Positions 1 through 9,774 of a DNA stretch of 48,217 nucleotides are shown here, one piece after another. Location of the stretch: positions 1 through 48,217 of the forward strand of contig JALNZE010000024.1 of NCBI GenBank assembly GCA_023229465.1, given 5' to 3'. The DNA is from Chitinophagaceae bacterium. GTDB lineage: Bacteria > Bacteroidota > Bacteroidia > Chitinophagales > Chitinophagaceae. How positions within the stretch are numbered: position 1 is the first letter of the stretch; every line of letters begins with the position of its first letter. The translations under genes and the position numbers were made by a program. The notes below the pieces were generated by a model. That model was given only the letters and a program-made list of their open reading frames with translations, had not been told where the DNA came from and did not search any database.

Positions 1-38
1 TCCTTTAAATCATCGAAGAAAGGAAGTATCCCGTTCAT
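1..38 (-). CDS. possible 5' end of an unknown gene, cut by the window edge
   Basis: An ATG at position 38 on the minus strand opens a frame reading MNGILPFFDDLK that runs off the left edge. A stop lies three codons upstream, so this is the only possible start in that frame. Twelve residues are too few to identify anything. It would lie downstream of uvrB on the same strand. It may equally be chance. Confidence 0.2.
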   Translation of the reverse strand, partial: MNGILPFFDDLK

Positions 39-123
39 ATGCTTTTATCCCTATAAACGTATTTTCTTCAATTATCGCATCCCTTCCCTAAAATTTAGAT
101 GCGTTTGCCCTGCAGGCTATTCC

Positions 124-2163
124 CTATTTCATGTCCTCCAGCGCCTTCTGTAGCCGAAACATTTCATCTCTTAGCCTTGCCGCTTCAATAAAGTCAAGAT
201 CACGTGCCGCTTTCTCCATTTCTTTTTTGGTTTTACCGATCGCTCTTTCCATCTGTGGAATGGTCCGGTAGATTTCCTGTTCTTCGGCCGCTGCCGTAAT
301 AACGATTTCTGCATCACGTTGTAAAGCATAGGGGTTAGATGGGTCATAGCCTTTAATGTCCAGCACTGAGCCCTGCGCAAATACCTGCTCACGCGATTTA
401 ATAATAGTGGCAGGGGTTATATGGTGTTCAATATTATACGCCACCTGTTTCTCCCTCCTGCGTGCTGTTTCATCAATGGTGCGCTGCATACTCCTTGTCA
501 TCTTATCTGCATAGAAAATAACACGACCATCCACATTACGTGCTGCGCGTCCTGCTGTTTGCGTAAGCGATCTTTCATTTCTTAAAAAGCCTTCTTTATC
601 AGCATCCAATATTGCAACCAACGCCACTTCCGGCAAATCCAATCCTTCCCGCAACAGGTTCACGCCCACTAATACATCTATATCTCCTAAACGCAATTGC
701 CGCAATATTTCTACCCGTTCCAGGGTATCTACATCACTATGAATGTATTTAGATTTTATGTTGATTCTTCCCAGGTATTTATCCATCTCCTCTGCCATTC
801 GTTTGGTAAGCGTGGTCACCAAAACACGATACCCCCGCTTAACCGTTTGATCAATCTCTTCCAATAGATCATCTATCTGATTTACACTTGGCCTGATTTC
901 TATCGGTGGGTCTAACAATCCTGTTGGGCGTACAACCTGTTCAACAACTACACCCCCGGTTTTTTCCAGTTCATACTCCCCTGGGGTAGCGCTTACAAAA
1001 ATAGTCTGGCCTATCAAACTTTCAAACTCATGAAAATTTAATGGGCGGTTATCCATCGCACTGGGTAAACGGAAACCATAATCCACCAATACCATTTTAC
1101 GGCTCCTGTCGCCACCGTACATACCGGCTACCTGCGGAATGGTCTGGTGACTCTCATCTATCACACATAAAAAATCTTTGGGAAAATAATCAAGCAAACA
1201 GAAGGGTCTGGTACCCGGTTTACGCCTGTCGAAAAAGCGTGAGTAGTTTTCAATCCCATTACAATAGCCCAGTTCGCGTATCATTTCAATATCATATTCC
1301 ACACGCTCTTTCAGTCTTTGTGCCTCAACGTGTTTGCCCGTGCTTTTAAAATAGGCTACTTGTGCCATCATCTCATCCTGTATCTCGTGCATCACTTCAA
1401 CAATCATATCCTTGGGTGCGAGGTATAACGTGGCAGGGAAAATGGCCGCATTCTCCATCACACCAATTCTTTTACCGGTAGCCGTTTCTATGCTTTCGAT
1501 TTCTTCTATCTCATCACCAAAAAAAGTAATGCGGTAACCAAAATCTACATAAGGCAGGTTTATGTCCACCGTATCACCCTTTACACGAAAAGTTCCCCGG
1601 TTAAAATCTCCCTGCGACCGGTTGTATAATGAATTAACCAACGCATGCAAAAATCCCTGGCGTGAAATCACCTGCCCTTTGTGTATCCGGATAATTCCAT
1701 TCTCATATTCTGTTGGGTTACCCATTCCATAAATACAACTCACACTCGCTACTACAATAATATCGCGTCTTCCGCTCAGCAATTGCGAGGTTGCCTGAAG
1801 GCGAAGTTTATCAAGCTCTTCATTAATGCTCAGATCTTTTTCAATATACACATCGCTAACCGGCATATATGCTTCCGGCTGATAGTAATCATAATAGCTT
1901 ACAAAATAACCAACCGCATTATCAGGAAAGAATTGTTTGAACTCTCCATACAACTGTGCTACCAGTGTTTTATTATGTGTTAACACAAGTGTTGGTCGCT
2001 GCGTGTTCTGTATCAGGTTGGCTATCGTAAATGTTTTACCAGAGCCCGTTACACCCAATAAAGTTTGAAACTGCTCTCCATCATTCACATTCTCCGTTAG
2101 CTGCTCAATAGCAGATGGCTGATCGCCGGCGGGAAAGTAAGATGCGTTTAATTGGAAGTGCAT
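124..2163 (-). CDS. uvrB: excinuclease ABC subunit UvrB
   Basis: UvrB is the DNA-damage-verifying helicase-like subunit of nucleotide excision repair in the cytoplasm. It is loaded by UvrA and then recruits UvrC for incision. The 679-residue length is normal. Visible landmarks are the Walker A motif GVTGSGKT near residue 38, the beta-hairpin region YYDYYQPEAY near residue 92, the DESH box (VIDESHQT) near residue 338, the helicase motif VSATPGEYE, motif V/VI residues LREGLDLPEV and QTAGRAARN, and a C-terminal UVR motif (about residues 640-675) that binds UvrC. The ATG at 2163 gives the canonical N-terminus (FQLNASYFPAGDQPSAI). It is a single gene with no operon partner visible. Identification is secure. 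Confidence 0.98.
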   Translation of the reverse strand: MHFQLNASYFPAGDQPSAIEQLTENVNDGEQFQTLLGVTGSGKTFTIANLIQNTQRPTLVLTHNKTLVAQLYGEFKQFFPDNAVGYFVSYYDYYQPEAYMPVSDVYIEKDLSINEELDKLRLQATSQLLSGRRDIIVVASVSCIYGMGNPTEYENGIIRIHKGQVISRQGFLHALVNSLYNRSQGDFNRGTFRVKGDTVDINLPYVDFGYRITFFGDEIEEIESIETATGKRIGVMENAAIFPATLYLAPKDMIVEVMHEIQDEMMAQVAYFKSTGKHVEAQRLKERVEYDIEMIRELGYCNGIENYSRFFDRRKPGTRPFCLLDYFPKDFLCVIDESHQTIPQVAGMYGGDRSRKMVLVDYGFRLPSAMDNRPLNFHEFESLIGQTIFVSATPGEYELEKTGGVVVEQVVRPTGLLDPPIEIRPSVNQIDDLLEEIDQTVKRGYRVLVTTLTKRMAEEMDKYLGRINIKSKYIHSDVDTLERVEILRQLRLGDIDVLVGVNLLREGLDLPEVALVAILDADKEGFLRNERSLTQTAGRAARNVDGRVIFYADKMTRSMQRTIDETARRREKQVAYNIEHHITPATIIKSREQVFAQGSVLDIKGYDPSNPYALQRDAEIVITAAAEEQEIYRTIPQMERAIGKTKKEMEKAARDLDFIEAARLRDEMFRLQKALEDMK

Positions 2164-2261
2164 TGCAGTATTCCTGAGTTAGGCCTGTAAAGTTAAATGT
2201 TGATGGGTTGTTTTGGGCTTTTGTTTTTTATGGCATCCGCAGTTGTGTCACTCACTTCTAC

Positions 2262-2334
2262 GTTCAGGGCAATGAGCAGCAAAACGGGTTCTTGCCCCTA
2301 AGGGGCCAACGCTCTGTCTCCTCAGGGCAATATT
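2262..2334. repeat. short GC-rich palindromic intergenic repeat
   Basis: Between uvrB and the truncated esterase lies a stretch with the near-palindrome TTGCCCCTAAGGGGCCAA and a duplicated AGGGCAAT motif on either side. It resembles in design the repeat at 33881-33957 (AGCAAAA followed by GCCCC-TA-GGGGC). It probably represents a degenerate dispersed repeat, at the point where the esterase reading frame ends. Confidence 0.35.
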
Positions 2335-3042
2335 TCAAAAATGAAAAACTGGGTTTTTTCGAGGTTGATTAGTATCCGCTTTCGGACCATCTTCATACAA
2401 AGGTTCTTCAACGTTTACATACAAGGTTTTATACCCATTAGCAAAACTCATTCCCTCAAGTACGCCATTTTGCCGCGGACCGTTTTCTGTAGCCTGCATG
2501 CGCAAATTTTTGGGCAAGGGAAATGTATCAATATATTTTCCATCAGGAGAGATGATGGTGATGGCCGGGTTTTCCAGTACCGTATCTTTTCCTTTTACTA
2601 TTCTTTCACCTTCACTTGTCCAGATCATTTTCCGGGTAACAGGATTATACCGTAAAGCCTCTGGGTCTGGCGTGTGTGCAGGATCCTGTTTGGTATTAGG
2701 ATAGGCTGTTCCGTTTTTCTGTAATAGCGTGGTTACTTTTACGAATACCACACTGTCAATCTTCTTTTCGGTAAAAAAAATCTTCGCGGTATAATAGCGT
2801 GCCGGATTAATAGCGGACCGGTCATCAGAAATCATATAATAAACGCCTTGTTTACTATCATAGTCTATCCCCGATAAGCCACCAACGGTTGTTCCCCCAA
2901 ATAAAAGATTATGTGGCATATCATATTCTCCAATCAGCCGCAAAGAACTTATTGGAATATTTTTACTACCCGGTCTTTTTTGTGCAACACCTACACCGGT
3001 TAGTAAACATATATAAGCGCTAACAAAAAATATTTTTTTCAC
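2335..3042 (-). pseudogene. phytase-like esterase, truncated at the C-terminus
   Basis: This 235-residue product begins with a signal peptide (MKKIFFVSAYICLLTGVGVA) and matches the N-terminal half of the secreted esterase-like activity of phytase family (beta-propeller type). Recognisable stretches are GGLSGIDYD, YYMISDDRSA, DPEALRY and YVNVEEPLYEDGP. Full members usually continue for another hundred or more residues with further blades; here the frame stops shortly after the EEPLYEDGP motif with an unrelated tail (NPVFHF). The start codon is GTG; no ATG is available upstream in frame. The next 170 bp towards uvrB hold a short repeat-like palindrome and no continuation that I can recognise. 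It is probably a decayed gene, or a short variant. Gene-family assignment is moderate and truncation is inferred from memory of family length. Confidence 0.6.
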
Positions 3043-3061
3043 TTCAAACTATTTATACGGC

Positions 3062-5281
3062 TTAGTTTATTTTTTGCAAATAGGCAGACAGCCTGTTAAT
3101 GGCAGCCGCTACAATTACAATCTGTTCCTGCGCTTCTTTCCAGTTGCGCTGTTCTATGGCTTCACGTACGCCAGGAATTGTTTTCACACCATAGCCGGTA
3201 TAAAATCCGGGGGCATAAATGGTGTGCTTGAACCAGTCTCTGCGCGGCAACCCTATTTCTGCCAACAATTGTTGTTCCGCCCTGTATAATAATTGGTCTG
3301 TTGCGCTATGCACCATGCCGGATGCAATGGCCCTGCTCCAGACTTCAGATAAATGCCAACTGCTTTTTTCCAGTTCAGTTACGGCATTTTGTAATGGCGA
3401 AAAATCCAGGTAAGGTACTTCTGATTTTGGAACGGGTATTTTAAGATGATCTGTTGGATCGTTGGCTAATGCATAACTGTTTGAGGCGATAACCAGGTTA
3501 TCTGTAGCAGTAGTTTCGCGTAACTGTTCTGTTTTGCTCATCAGGTCTTTTACATAGCCGTTAATAGATTTGTGCAGGCTCCTGAAATCAAAGGGTAAGA
3601 GGTCCGCGTCTGCCATTCGCAATGCAGCCCGTCCGGCCGTTTTTGACAATGCCACACCATAAGCAAACGTAGAATCCTTGAAACGGCGATAATCATCATA
3701 CGAATCATAAATAGAGTGGTATTCTCCCCCTCCGTCTTCTCCGCCATACCCAAGGTTTAGTGATGAAACACCAAGGTGTTGTATAAAAGAAGAATAATCA
3801 GATCCAGATCCCATGGCACCCACGGTAAAATTGGTTTTACCCAATGCTTCTTTTTTTTCTTTGGCGCCAGGCGCGTTGATAACAGCAATTGCTTTCGCTC
3901 TTTCGAATACGCTTACGTTGGTTTGCGGGTCTATCACGTCTTTACTGATTTCTGTAACCAGCGTTTCCAAAGCATGTGATCCTTCTGCTCCTAAAAAGCC
4001 CCTGCCATTGCCGTCTGAATTAATATATACCACCGCTTTTTGTTGTAGTTCCGCCGCATGATCTTCCACCCATTCTGTTGAACCCATTAAACCGGGTTCT
4101 TCCGCATCCCATCCACAATAAACAAGTGTTCGTTTGGGTTTATATCCTTCTTTTACTAACTGCCCGATGGCCTGTGCCTCTTCCAGTAATGCCGCCATAC
4201 CACTTACAGGGTCTCCGGCGCCATTTACCCATGCATCATGGTGGTTTCCGCGTATCACCCATTGGTCAGGATATTGAGATCCCTTCATGGTGGCAATTAC
4301 ATTATATGCCGGGTGTAACTTCCAATCAAAATCAACCTTTAAATGCACTTTGGTTTTTCCCGGACCAATATGATAGGTAAAGGGCAATGCACCCCTCCAT
4401 TCAGCGGGTGCAACCGGCCCTTCCAGCGCTTCCAGTAAGGGTTTGGCATCGTGGTAGCTGATAGGCAATACGGGTATCTTTAATAAATTGGTCGCATCGT
4501 GGCGATCCAGTCTTTTTGCATTTTCAGTAGCACCTATATTCGGTGTTAATGGGTCGCCGGGATAGACTACCATATCCATGATTGACCCGCGTTGTACGCC
4601 ATATTCATTTTTATAGGCGCCCACCGGATATACATCTCCCTGGAAATAACCATCGTCTTTGGGGTCTGAATAAATAATACAACCTATTGCTCCATGTTCC
4701 TGCGCTACTTTTGGTTTAATACCCCTCCAGCTACGGCCATATTTTGCAATGGCTATTTTTCCTTTTACACTTATGCCCAGCGCATCCAGTATTTCATAAT
4801 CTTCTGGTAATCCATAATTTACAAAAACCAGTTCACCTGTCACATCTCCATCCGCACTCCACGCATTGTAGGTAGGCAACTGATCTGCCTGTCCGGATGT
4901 TCCATCTTCTTTTAATACTGGCTCTTTCAGTAACGCCTTATAAACAGCAGGAGCTATCATTTCCAGCACCCTTGTTTTAGGCGTTGGAAATAACACCTGG
5001 TAGGTTTCTATTTTAGCTTCCCATCCCCAACTTTTGAATTTGGCCAACATATTATCGGCTACCGCTTTTCCACCCACAGAACCTACATGATGCGGCACCG
5101 CAGATAATTCTTTAATGGTTTTACCAATCCTTTCCGCACTAAGCAATGCATCAAATTTTTGTTCCCGCGATTTCTGTTCAACTGCGGTTTTTTCAGTGAA
5201 TCCGGTAATGGTTTTTTGCGCAGCTACCTGTTGATGAACGAACAACATAAAACACAGACTGCCAGTTAAAATTTTTCGCAT
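3062..5281 (-). CDS. exported M28-family zinc metallopeptidase (glutamate carboxypeptidase II-like)
   Basis: The product is a 739-residue exported exopeptidase, inferred to work in the periplasm or outside on peptides. A signal peptide (MRKILTGSLCFMLFVHQQVAAQ) decides the ATG at 5281; the frame extends upstream only through a GTG. Residues about 110-270 form a protease-associated domain, which in PSMA-type M28 enzymes is inserted before the catalytic domain. The co-catalytic zinc ligands are visible in order: H in GNHHDAW, D in GAGDPVSG, the catalytic base and ligand EE in WDAEEPGLMGS, D in INSDGNG, and H in EYHSIYDS. A C-terminal helical dimerisation-like domain follows, as in glutamate carboxypeptidase II. 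The truncated esterase lies 20 bp downstream on the same strand, and an amidase lies upstream; all are exported degradative proteins. Substrate cannot be told from sequence. Confidence 0.93.
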   Translation of the reverse strand: MRKILTGSLCFMLFVHQQVAAQKTITGFTEKTAVEQKSREQKFDALLSAERIGKTIKELSAVPHHVGSVGGKAVADNMLAKFKSWGWEAKIETYQVLFPTPKTRVLEMIAPAVYKALLKEPVLKEDGTSGQADQLPTYNAWSADGDVTGELVFVNYGLPEDYEILDALGISVKGKIAIAKYGRSWRGIKPKVAQEHGAIGCIIYSDPKDDGYFQGDVYPVGAYKNEYGVQRGSIMDMVVYPGDPLTPNIGATENAKRLDRHDATNLLKIPVLPISYHDAKPLLEALEGPVAPAEWRGALPFTYHIGPGKTKVHLKVDFDWKLHPAYNVIATMKGSQYPDQWVIRGNHHDAWVNGAGDPVSGMAALLEEAQAIGQLVKEGYKPKRTLVYCGWDAEEPGLMGSTEWVEDHAAELQQKAVVYINSDGNGRGFLGAEGSHALETLVTEISKDVIDPQTNVSVFERAKAIAVINAPGAKEKKEALGKTNFTVGAMGSGSDYSSFIQHLGVSSLNLGYGGEDGGGEYHSIYDSYDDYRRFKDSTFAYGVALSKTAGRAALRMADADLLPFDFRSLHKSINGYVKDLMSKTEQLRETTATDNLVIASNSYALANDPTDHLKIPVPKSEVPYLDFSPLQNAVTELEKSSWHLSEVWSRAIASGMVHSATDQLLYRAEQQLLAEIGLPRRDWFKHTIYAPGFYTGYGVKTIPGVREAIEQRNWKEAQEQIVIVAAAINRLSAYLQKIN

Positions 5282-5379
5282 GATTAGTTGGTTGATATTT
5301 TGCAATTTATGAAATAACTTATTGTCTTTTAAAATCACATCCTTGCCGCATCTTTCAGAATGCAGTAAAAAGCGGGTAT

Positions 5380-7038
5380 TTATTTAAACATGGGTGGGTG
5401 CACATCATCCCAGGGTGTGGCATCCTGAAGCGCTTTGGCCGCGGCCAGCAGGGTGGCTTCGTCATACAATTTTCCGATAAGGGTAATGCTGGTGGGTAAA
5501 TTAACGTTTTTGTCAAAACCGGTGGGTAAACAAACTACCGGGTGGCCCGTTAAATTCGTAATCGCTCCCTGGTTGCCGCTGCCCCTGGTAGGACAAATCA
5601 CTATATCCACCCTGCTCATCAATTCGTTTACTTTCTTCATTAACAGATAGCGATGCCGATTGGCGTTAATGTATTCTGCTGCCGACATTAATCTTGCTAC
5701 ACGAAAACTATTGGGCCAATCGTTCTTGCCCTGCCTTGTCATTTCATCGTCAATATTATTTCTGGTAAATTCATCAAACGCGGCCGCACATTCCGCACTA
5801 ATGACAATGTCCATAATATTAAAATTGTATACCCCGCTATCAGGAAAATTTACCGGTATTAACTGTACGCCCATTTTCTTATACGCTTCCAGCACCTTCC
5901 ATTCATTGCGTGAGGTATCTGTTATTTTATCAAAATAGTTTTTAGCATAGGCTACTTTCATTTTTTTAATGTCGGCTCCCGGTTGGTAATTAAATGGTTT
6001 GTTCACCGCACTCAAATCCTCACCATCTGTTCCGTGGATATAGTTAAACACCAGGGCCGCGTCGGCTGCGCTTCTACAGATTGGTCCCACTTTATCCAAA
6101 CTCCAGCTAAGTGTCATGGCGCCACTGCGACTGATGCTACCAAAAGTTGGGCGCAGGCCGGTGGCACCACAGGTAGAGGAGGGTGATACAATAGAGCCCC
6201 AGGTTTCTGTTCCAATAGCAAAAGGCACCAATCCGGCCACCGTTGCGGCAGTTGATCCTGCGGAAGAACCCGAGGAGCCCGTTTTAGTATTCCATGGATT
6301 TTTGGTGCGGCCCCCAAACCAATAATCTCCCATGGCCAAGGCACCTAAGGTAAATTTGGCTACCAATACAGCGCCCGCTTTGGTAAGTTGCGCATACACA
6401 AAAGCGTCTTCTTCCACCACCTGGTTTTTATAGGGCTCCGCACCCCAGGTTGTTTTGGTTCCTTTTACCGCAAAAAGGTCTTTAAGTCCATAAGGGATGC
6501 CGTGCAGCGGACCCCGATATTTTCCCCTGGCTATTTCCTCATCAGCCTGTTTGGCCTGTTGCATGGCTATTTCTTCTGTTAAAGAGATAACACATTGCAG
6601 CGTGTCGCCATATTTTTTTATTCGCTCAATAAAAAATCCGGTGAGCGCTACGGAACTTATTTTTTTATTTTTGATCAGCGATGCCAGTTGCAGAATATTG
6701 TAAAATGCCAGATCGTTTTTATTTGCGGGCAACATTGTATTTGCAGGAATGTTCCATTTAACGGGCTCCTGTTTTTCTGTAAATTTCATTCCGGGTAAAA
6801 CCGGACTTTGCCACAAACTCATTGGTACATTATTTGCGAGCAGTTGTTTATGCATCAACCGGTAAACCATCAGGTTTTCTTTCACACCCGTATACATGGT
6901 ATCCATTTCTTTTTGCGTAAACCGGAGGTCAAGCAGGCCGGCAGCCGATTGTATGTCTATGTCTTTGGTCGAAACGGTATCCTGTGCAGGGATAGCGGTG
7001 TTTAAAACAATGGTAAAAAGAAAAACGATTTTTTTCAT
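5380..7038 (-). CDS. exported amidase of the amidase-signature family
   Basis: The 552-residue product is an amidase-signature hydrolase (amide bonds of small amides or peptides; exact substrate unknown). A signal peptide (MKKIVFLFTIVLNTAIPAQ) favours the ATG at 7038 over one at 7062 that would overlap mgsA. The Ser-cisSer-Lys triad is present: Lys in GIPYGLKDLFAVKG, cis-Ser in GSSGSSAGSTAATVAG, and the nucleophile Ser in ETWGSIVSPSS. The first 100 residues are a non-catalytic N-terminal extension. The domain ends with the usual GHPVVCLPTGF and LIGKLYDEATLL segments. It follows mgsA on the same strand with 16 bp between them, and lies 98 bp upstream of the M28 peptidase gene, so the two exported hydrolases may be co-expressed. 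Confidence 0.93.
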   Translation of the reverse strand: MKKIVFLFTIVLNTAIPAQDTVSTKDIDIQSAAGLLDLRFTQKEMDTMYTGVKENLMVYRLMHKQLLANNVPMSLWQSPVLPGMKFTEKQEPVKWNIPANTMLPANKNDLAFYNILQLASLIKNKKISSVALTGFFIERIKKYGDTLQCVISLTEEIAMQQAKQADEEIARGKYRGPLHGIPYGLKDLFAVKGTKTTWGAEPYKNQVVEEDAFVYAQLTKAGAVLVAKFTLGALAMGDYWFGGRTKNPWNTKTGSSGSSAGSTAATVAGLVPFAIGTETWGSIVSPSSTCGATGLRPTFGSISRSGAMTLSWSLDKVGPICRSAADAALVFNYIHGTDGEDLSAVNKPFNYQPGADIKKMKVAYAKNYFDKITDTSRNEWKVLEAYKKMGVQLIPVNFPDSGVYNFNIMDIVISAECAAAFDEFTRNNIDDEMTRQGKNDWPNSFRVARLMSAAEYINANRHRYLLMKKVNELMSRVDIVICPTRGSGNQGAITNLTGHPVVCLPTGFDKNVNLPTSITLIGKLYDEATLLAAAKALQDATPWDDVHPPMFK

Positions 7039-7054
7039 CAGGGGTTTTTTATAT

Positions 7055-7516
7055 TTATTCATCTTTGATCTTCCTGTTCAGATAGTGATCATAGTTAGGT
7101 ATGGCCGACACATATTCATCGTGCATGAACGGTGAAGTCATGATAAAATCTGCTGTTGCCCTATCGCAAGCCATCGGAATGTTCCAGGCAACACACAAAC
7201 GCAACAACGCCCTTACATCACTATCATGGGGCTGTGCTTCCATGGGGTCCCAAAAAAAGAACATCATATCAATTTCGCCATTAGCAATCATGGCGCCAAT
7301 CTGCTGATCACCTCCGAGCGGACCACTTAATAATTTTTTTACCGGTCGGTCCAATGCTTCTTCCAGCAATTTTCCGGTAGTGCCAGTTGCAAACAGTTCG
7401 TGTTTAGCCAGTGCCGTTTGGTTGTGAAGCGCCCATTCCATCAGGTCCGCTTTTTTATGGTCATGTGCCACTAAGGCAATTTTTTTTCTTTTACCCAATA
7501 TTTTAGTTAGTGCCAT
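7055..7516 (-). CDS. mgsA: methylglyoxal synthase
   Basis: MgsA converts dihydroxyacetone phosphate to methylglyoxal and inorganic phosphate, a cytoplasmic bypass of lower glycolysis that relieves phosphorylated-sugar stress. The 153 residues match the family length. Visible motifs are the N-terminal KKIALVAHDHKK, the phosphate-binding TGTTGKLLE, the catalytic Asp region SGPLGGDQQIGA, FFFWDPMEAQPHDSDVRAL containing the conserved His and Asp, and the C-terminal NIPMACDRATADFI. It is the first gene of a likely mgsA-amidase pair. Confidence 0.97.
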   Translation of the reverse strand: MALTKILGKRKKIALVAHDHKKADLMEWALHNQTALAKHELFATGTTGKLLEEALDRPVKKLLSGPLGGDQQIGAMIANGEIDMMFFFWDPMEAQPHDSDVRALLRLCVAWNIPMACDRATADFIMTSPFMHDEYVSAIPNYDHYLNRKIKDE

Positions 7517-7592
7517 TGTTTTTTGTATTGATACTTCTATAAAGATAAGGTAACCCCGGTCGTTTATTTTGGGGCAGCCGCTTCTTTCTGCC

Positions 7593-8531
7593 TCACCTGC
7601 CCTTACTTTTTACGCGCATCGCTAGCAAGGCGGTTAGAGGGTGCAGCAATAAAAGTATGAAACAAATCACCGGCGACACATGCAACAGCCAAAGTAACAG
7701 GAATAATACCAACAGGTATAACGGATAAACCACCAACAGTGTGCTAAATAAAACCGAATCAAAAAAAACGGTGCCCCTGGTTTTCTTTCGTACGTAGTTA
7801 CTGAGTATTGTATATAGTGGTACGTGTAAGAAGTAACCCAACAGCGCTGGAAGATAAAATACCGGATTACCCTTTAACCCGCTTTGCCCCCCCGTTACAG
7901 GTAATAGAATATTATCGTTTATTACTGTAAATAAGCGTTTATTAAAGTGCAGCATATTTTTTGTTGCTTCCTCATACGGAAAGAGTTTTGCAACAGGCAT
8001 GTTTTCACAGATTACGATATTAACCTGCTTTCCAAATTCTTCAAACGAATCATAGGCAATGGTAATAGGTAATACACCAAAGCCCTGTATACCCGCATTT
8101 TCAAGGGCAATTCTGGCTGCTCCTTTTTTAAACGGTTGCAGCACGTGTTTGTGTACACAGATTCCTTCTATAAAAATCAACAAAATCCCGTTTTGGCCCA
8201 AAATCTCTTTACTTCGGGAGAAAGCCCTTTCGTTCAAAAAAATATTTTCTCTCCCTTCGCTCATGCGATAAACCGGAATCATGTGCAGCAAACGAAGCAA
8301 TATGCCGTGCATTGGCTTCTTAAAAACATCGCCCCTTGCTAAATAATGAACCGGTTTCTTAAAAAGAGAACCAATGATTATAGCGTCTAAAAAGGAGTTG
8401 GGATGGTTGGCCACAATGAGCAGAGGACCCTTTTGAACCAATAAACCGGCGTTGTGCACAGAAAGCTTCCGACAGAAAATTTTCAGGGCCAGCCTTACCA
8501 TTATTTTAACCAGAGAATAGAGCAACACCAA
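7593..8531 (-). CDS. 1-acyl-sn-glycerol-3-phosphate acyltransferase family protein (PlsC-like)
   Basis: This is a membrane-associated glycerolipid acyltransferase-like protein of about 312 residues. The HX4D catalytic motif appears as NHPNSFLDA near residue 42, and the substrate-binding motif III as FIEGICVH (FPEGT in the classical enzymes). The C-terminal 90 residues hold about three hydrophobic segments, more than in the short PlsC enzymes. No ATG opens the frame: TTG at 8531 or GTG at 8528 keeps the hydrophobic N-terminal helix, while the first ATG is at 8501 and would remove it. I keep the longer form because homologues normally have this helix, but the start is uncertain. The exact acyl acceptor is not determined. 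Confidence 0.85.
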   Translation of the reverse strand: MVLLYSLVKIMVRLALKIFCRKLSVHNAGLLVQKGPLLIVANHPNSFLDAIIIGSLFKKPVHYLARGDVFKKPMHGILLRLLHMIPVYRMSEGRENIFLNERAFSRSKEILGQNGILLIFIEGICVHKHVLQPFKKGAARIALENAGIQGFGVLPITIAYDSFEEFGKQVNIVICENMPVAKLFPYEEATKNMLHFNKRLFTVINDNILLPVTGGQSGLKGNPVFYLPALLGYFLHVPLYTILSNYVRKKTRGTVFFDSVLFSTLLVVYPLYLLVLFLLLWLLHVSPVICFILLLLHPLTALLAMRVKSKGR

Positions 8532-8675
8532 AGAATTTGAATTCTAATGTAAGAAAAGCAAACGATGTTGGGCTTTCTTTTTTGGGTAGTTTTTATTTCT
8601 TTTAGGTTTTTTAATAGTATTATTCTATTATTAATTAGCTTGTTTCTGTTTTTTTTACAAAAAAGGGGGTTTTAC

Positions 8676-8707
8676 AAAAAAAACCGCCCACTTTTATAGA
8701 GGCGGCC
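8676..8707 (-). terminator. Rho-independent terminator after recA
   Basis: On the minus strand the sequence reads CCGCC, a 12-nt loop, GGCGG, then a run of T residues. It begins about 30 bp after the recA stop codon and fits intrinsic termination of the recA transcript. Confidence 0.75.
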
Positions 8708-8736
8708 TTATATACTAACCCAACCAAAAAATCTGT

Positions 8737-9747
8737 TTATGCTTCCGCGGCGGCTTTTACCTCGCTCACTTTGGCCCTTATTTTTGCTTCTATTTCATTG
8801 GCCAGCTCAGGATTATCGTGTAAAAGGGTTTTTACCGATTCCCGCCCCTGTCCTAATTTATTGCTTTCATAACTGAACCAGCTTCCACTTTTCTGAACAA
8901 TGCCCATTTCCACCCCCATATCAACTATCTCTCCCAGCTTACTAATGCCTTCGCCAAAAACAATATCAAATTCAGCGGCGCGGAAAGGGGGGGCCACTTT
9001 ATTTTTTACCACCTTTACTTTTACATGGTTTCCTATCGCGGCATCGCCATCTTTGATCTGCGACATCCTACGGATATCCAAACGTACCGATGCATAAAAT
9101 TTTAATGCGTTACCGCCGGTGGTTGTTTCAGGATTACCAAACATGACACCAATTTTTTCGCGCAATTGGTTAATAAATATGCAGATGGTATTGGTTTTAC
9201 TGATGGTTGCCGTGAGTTTACGCAATGCCTGACTCATCAGCCTCGCGTGTAAACCCATTTTACTGTCCCCCATTTCGCCTTCCAGTTCGCTTTTAGGAAC
9301 CAGGGCCGCAACAGAATCAATCACCACCACATCCAGGGCGCCAGACAAAATCAGGCGGTCGGCTATTTCAAGCGCCTGCTCACCATAATCGGGCTGAGAG
9401 ATCAATAGGTTGTCAACATCTACACCCAGCTTCATGGCATAAGAACTATCAAACGCGTGTTCTGCATCAATGATAGCACACATGCCACCCTTTTTTTGCG
9501 CCTCGGCAATCACGTGTATCGCTATCGTGGTTTTACCGGATGATTCAGGTCCGTATATTTCTATAATTCTTCCTTTGGGCAAGCCACCAACGCCAAGCGC
9601 CACATCCAAACCAATAGATCCGGTAGAAATTACTTCCATCGGCTCCTGGCTCTTTTCATTCATCATCATTACACTTCCTTTGCCATAATCTTTGTCAATC
9701 TTGTCGATCGTCAGCTTTAACGCCTTTAGTTTTTCTGCATTACTCAT
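8737..9747 (-). CDS. recA: recombinase RecA
   Basis: RecA forms filaments on single-stranded DNA, drives homologous recombination and stimulates LexA-type self-cleavage. The 336 residues match the family. Walker A is GPESSGKTT near residue 66, Walker B ends LDVVVIDSVAALVP, loop L1 follows as EGEMGDSKMGLHARLMSQALRK (shown here in part by position, about residues 153-174), and the loop L2 region includes NPETTTGGNALKFY. The C-terminus is lysine- and alanine-rich (AKVSEVKAAAEA), shorter and less acidic than in Escherichia coli. It stands alone between a terminator and a 296-bp gap. Confidence 0.99.
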   Translation of the reverse strand: MSNAEKLKALKLTIDKIDKDYGKGSVMMMNEKSQEPMEVISTGSIGLDVALGVGGLPKGRIIEIYGPESSGKTTIAIHVIAEAQKKGGMCAIIDAEHAFDSSYAMKLGVDVDNLLISQPDYGEQALEIADRLILSGALDVVVIDSVAALVPKSELEGEMGDSKMGLHARLMSQALRKLTATISKTNTICIFINQLREKIGVMFGNPETTTGGNALKFYASVRLDIRRMSQIKDGDAAIGNHVKVKVVKNKVAPPFRAAEFDIVFGEGISKLGEIVDMGVEMGIVQKSGSWFSYESNKLGQGRESVKTLLHDNPELANEIEAKIRAKVSEVKAAAEA

Positions 9748-9766
9748 TGTATTAGTATTTAAGAGT

Positions 9767-9774
9767 CAAATTTA
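9767..9774 (-). promoter_or_regulatory. candidate recA -7 element
   Basis: The minus strand reads TAAATTTG, a full match to the Bacteroidota -7 consensus TAnnTTTG, 20 bp before the recA ATG. No TTTG is seen at the expected -33 spacing, so only half of the promoter is supported. I saw no convincing SOS operator. The remainder of the 296-bp gap (9775-10043) shows only a GC-rich 12-bp palindrome at 9892-9903. Confidence 0.4.
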
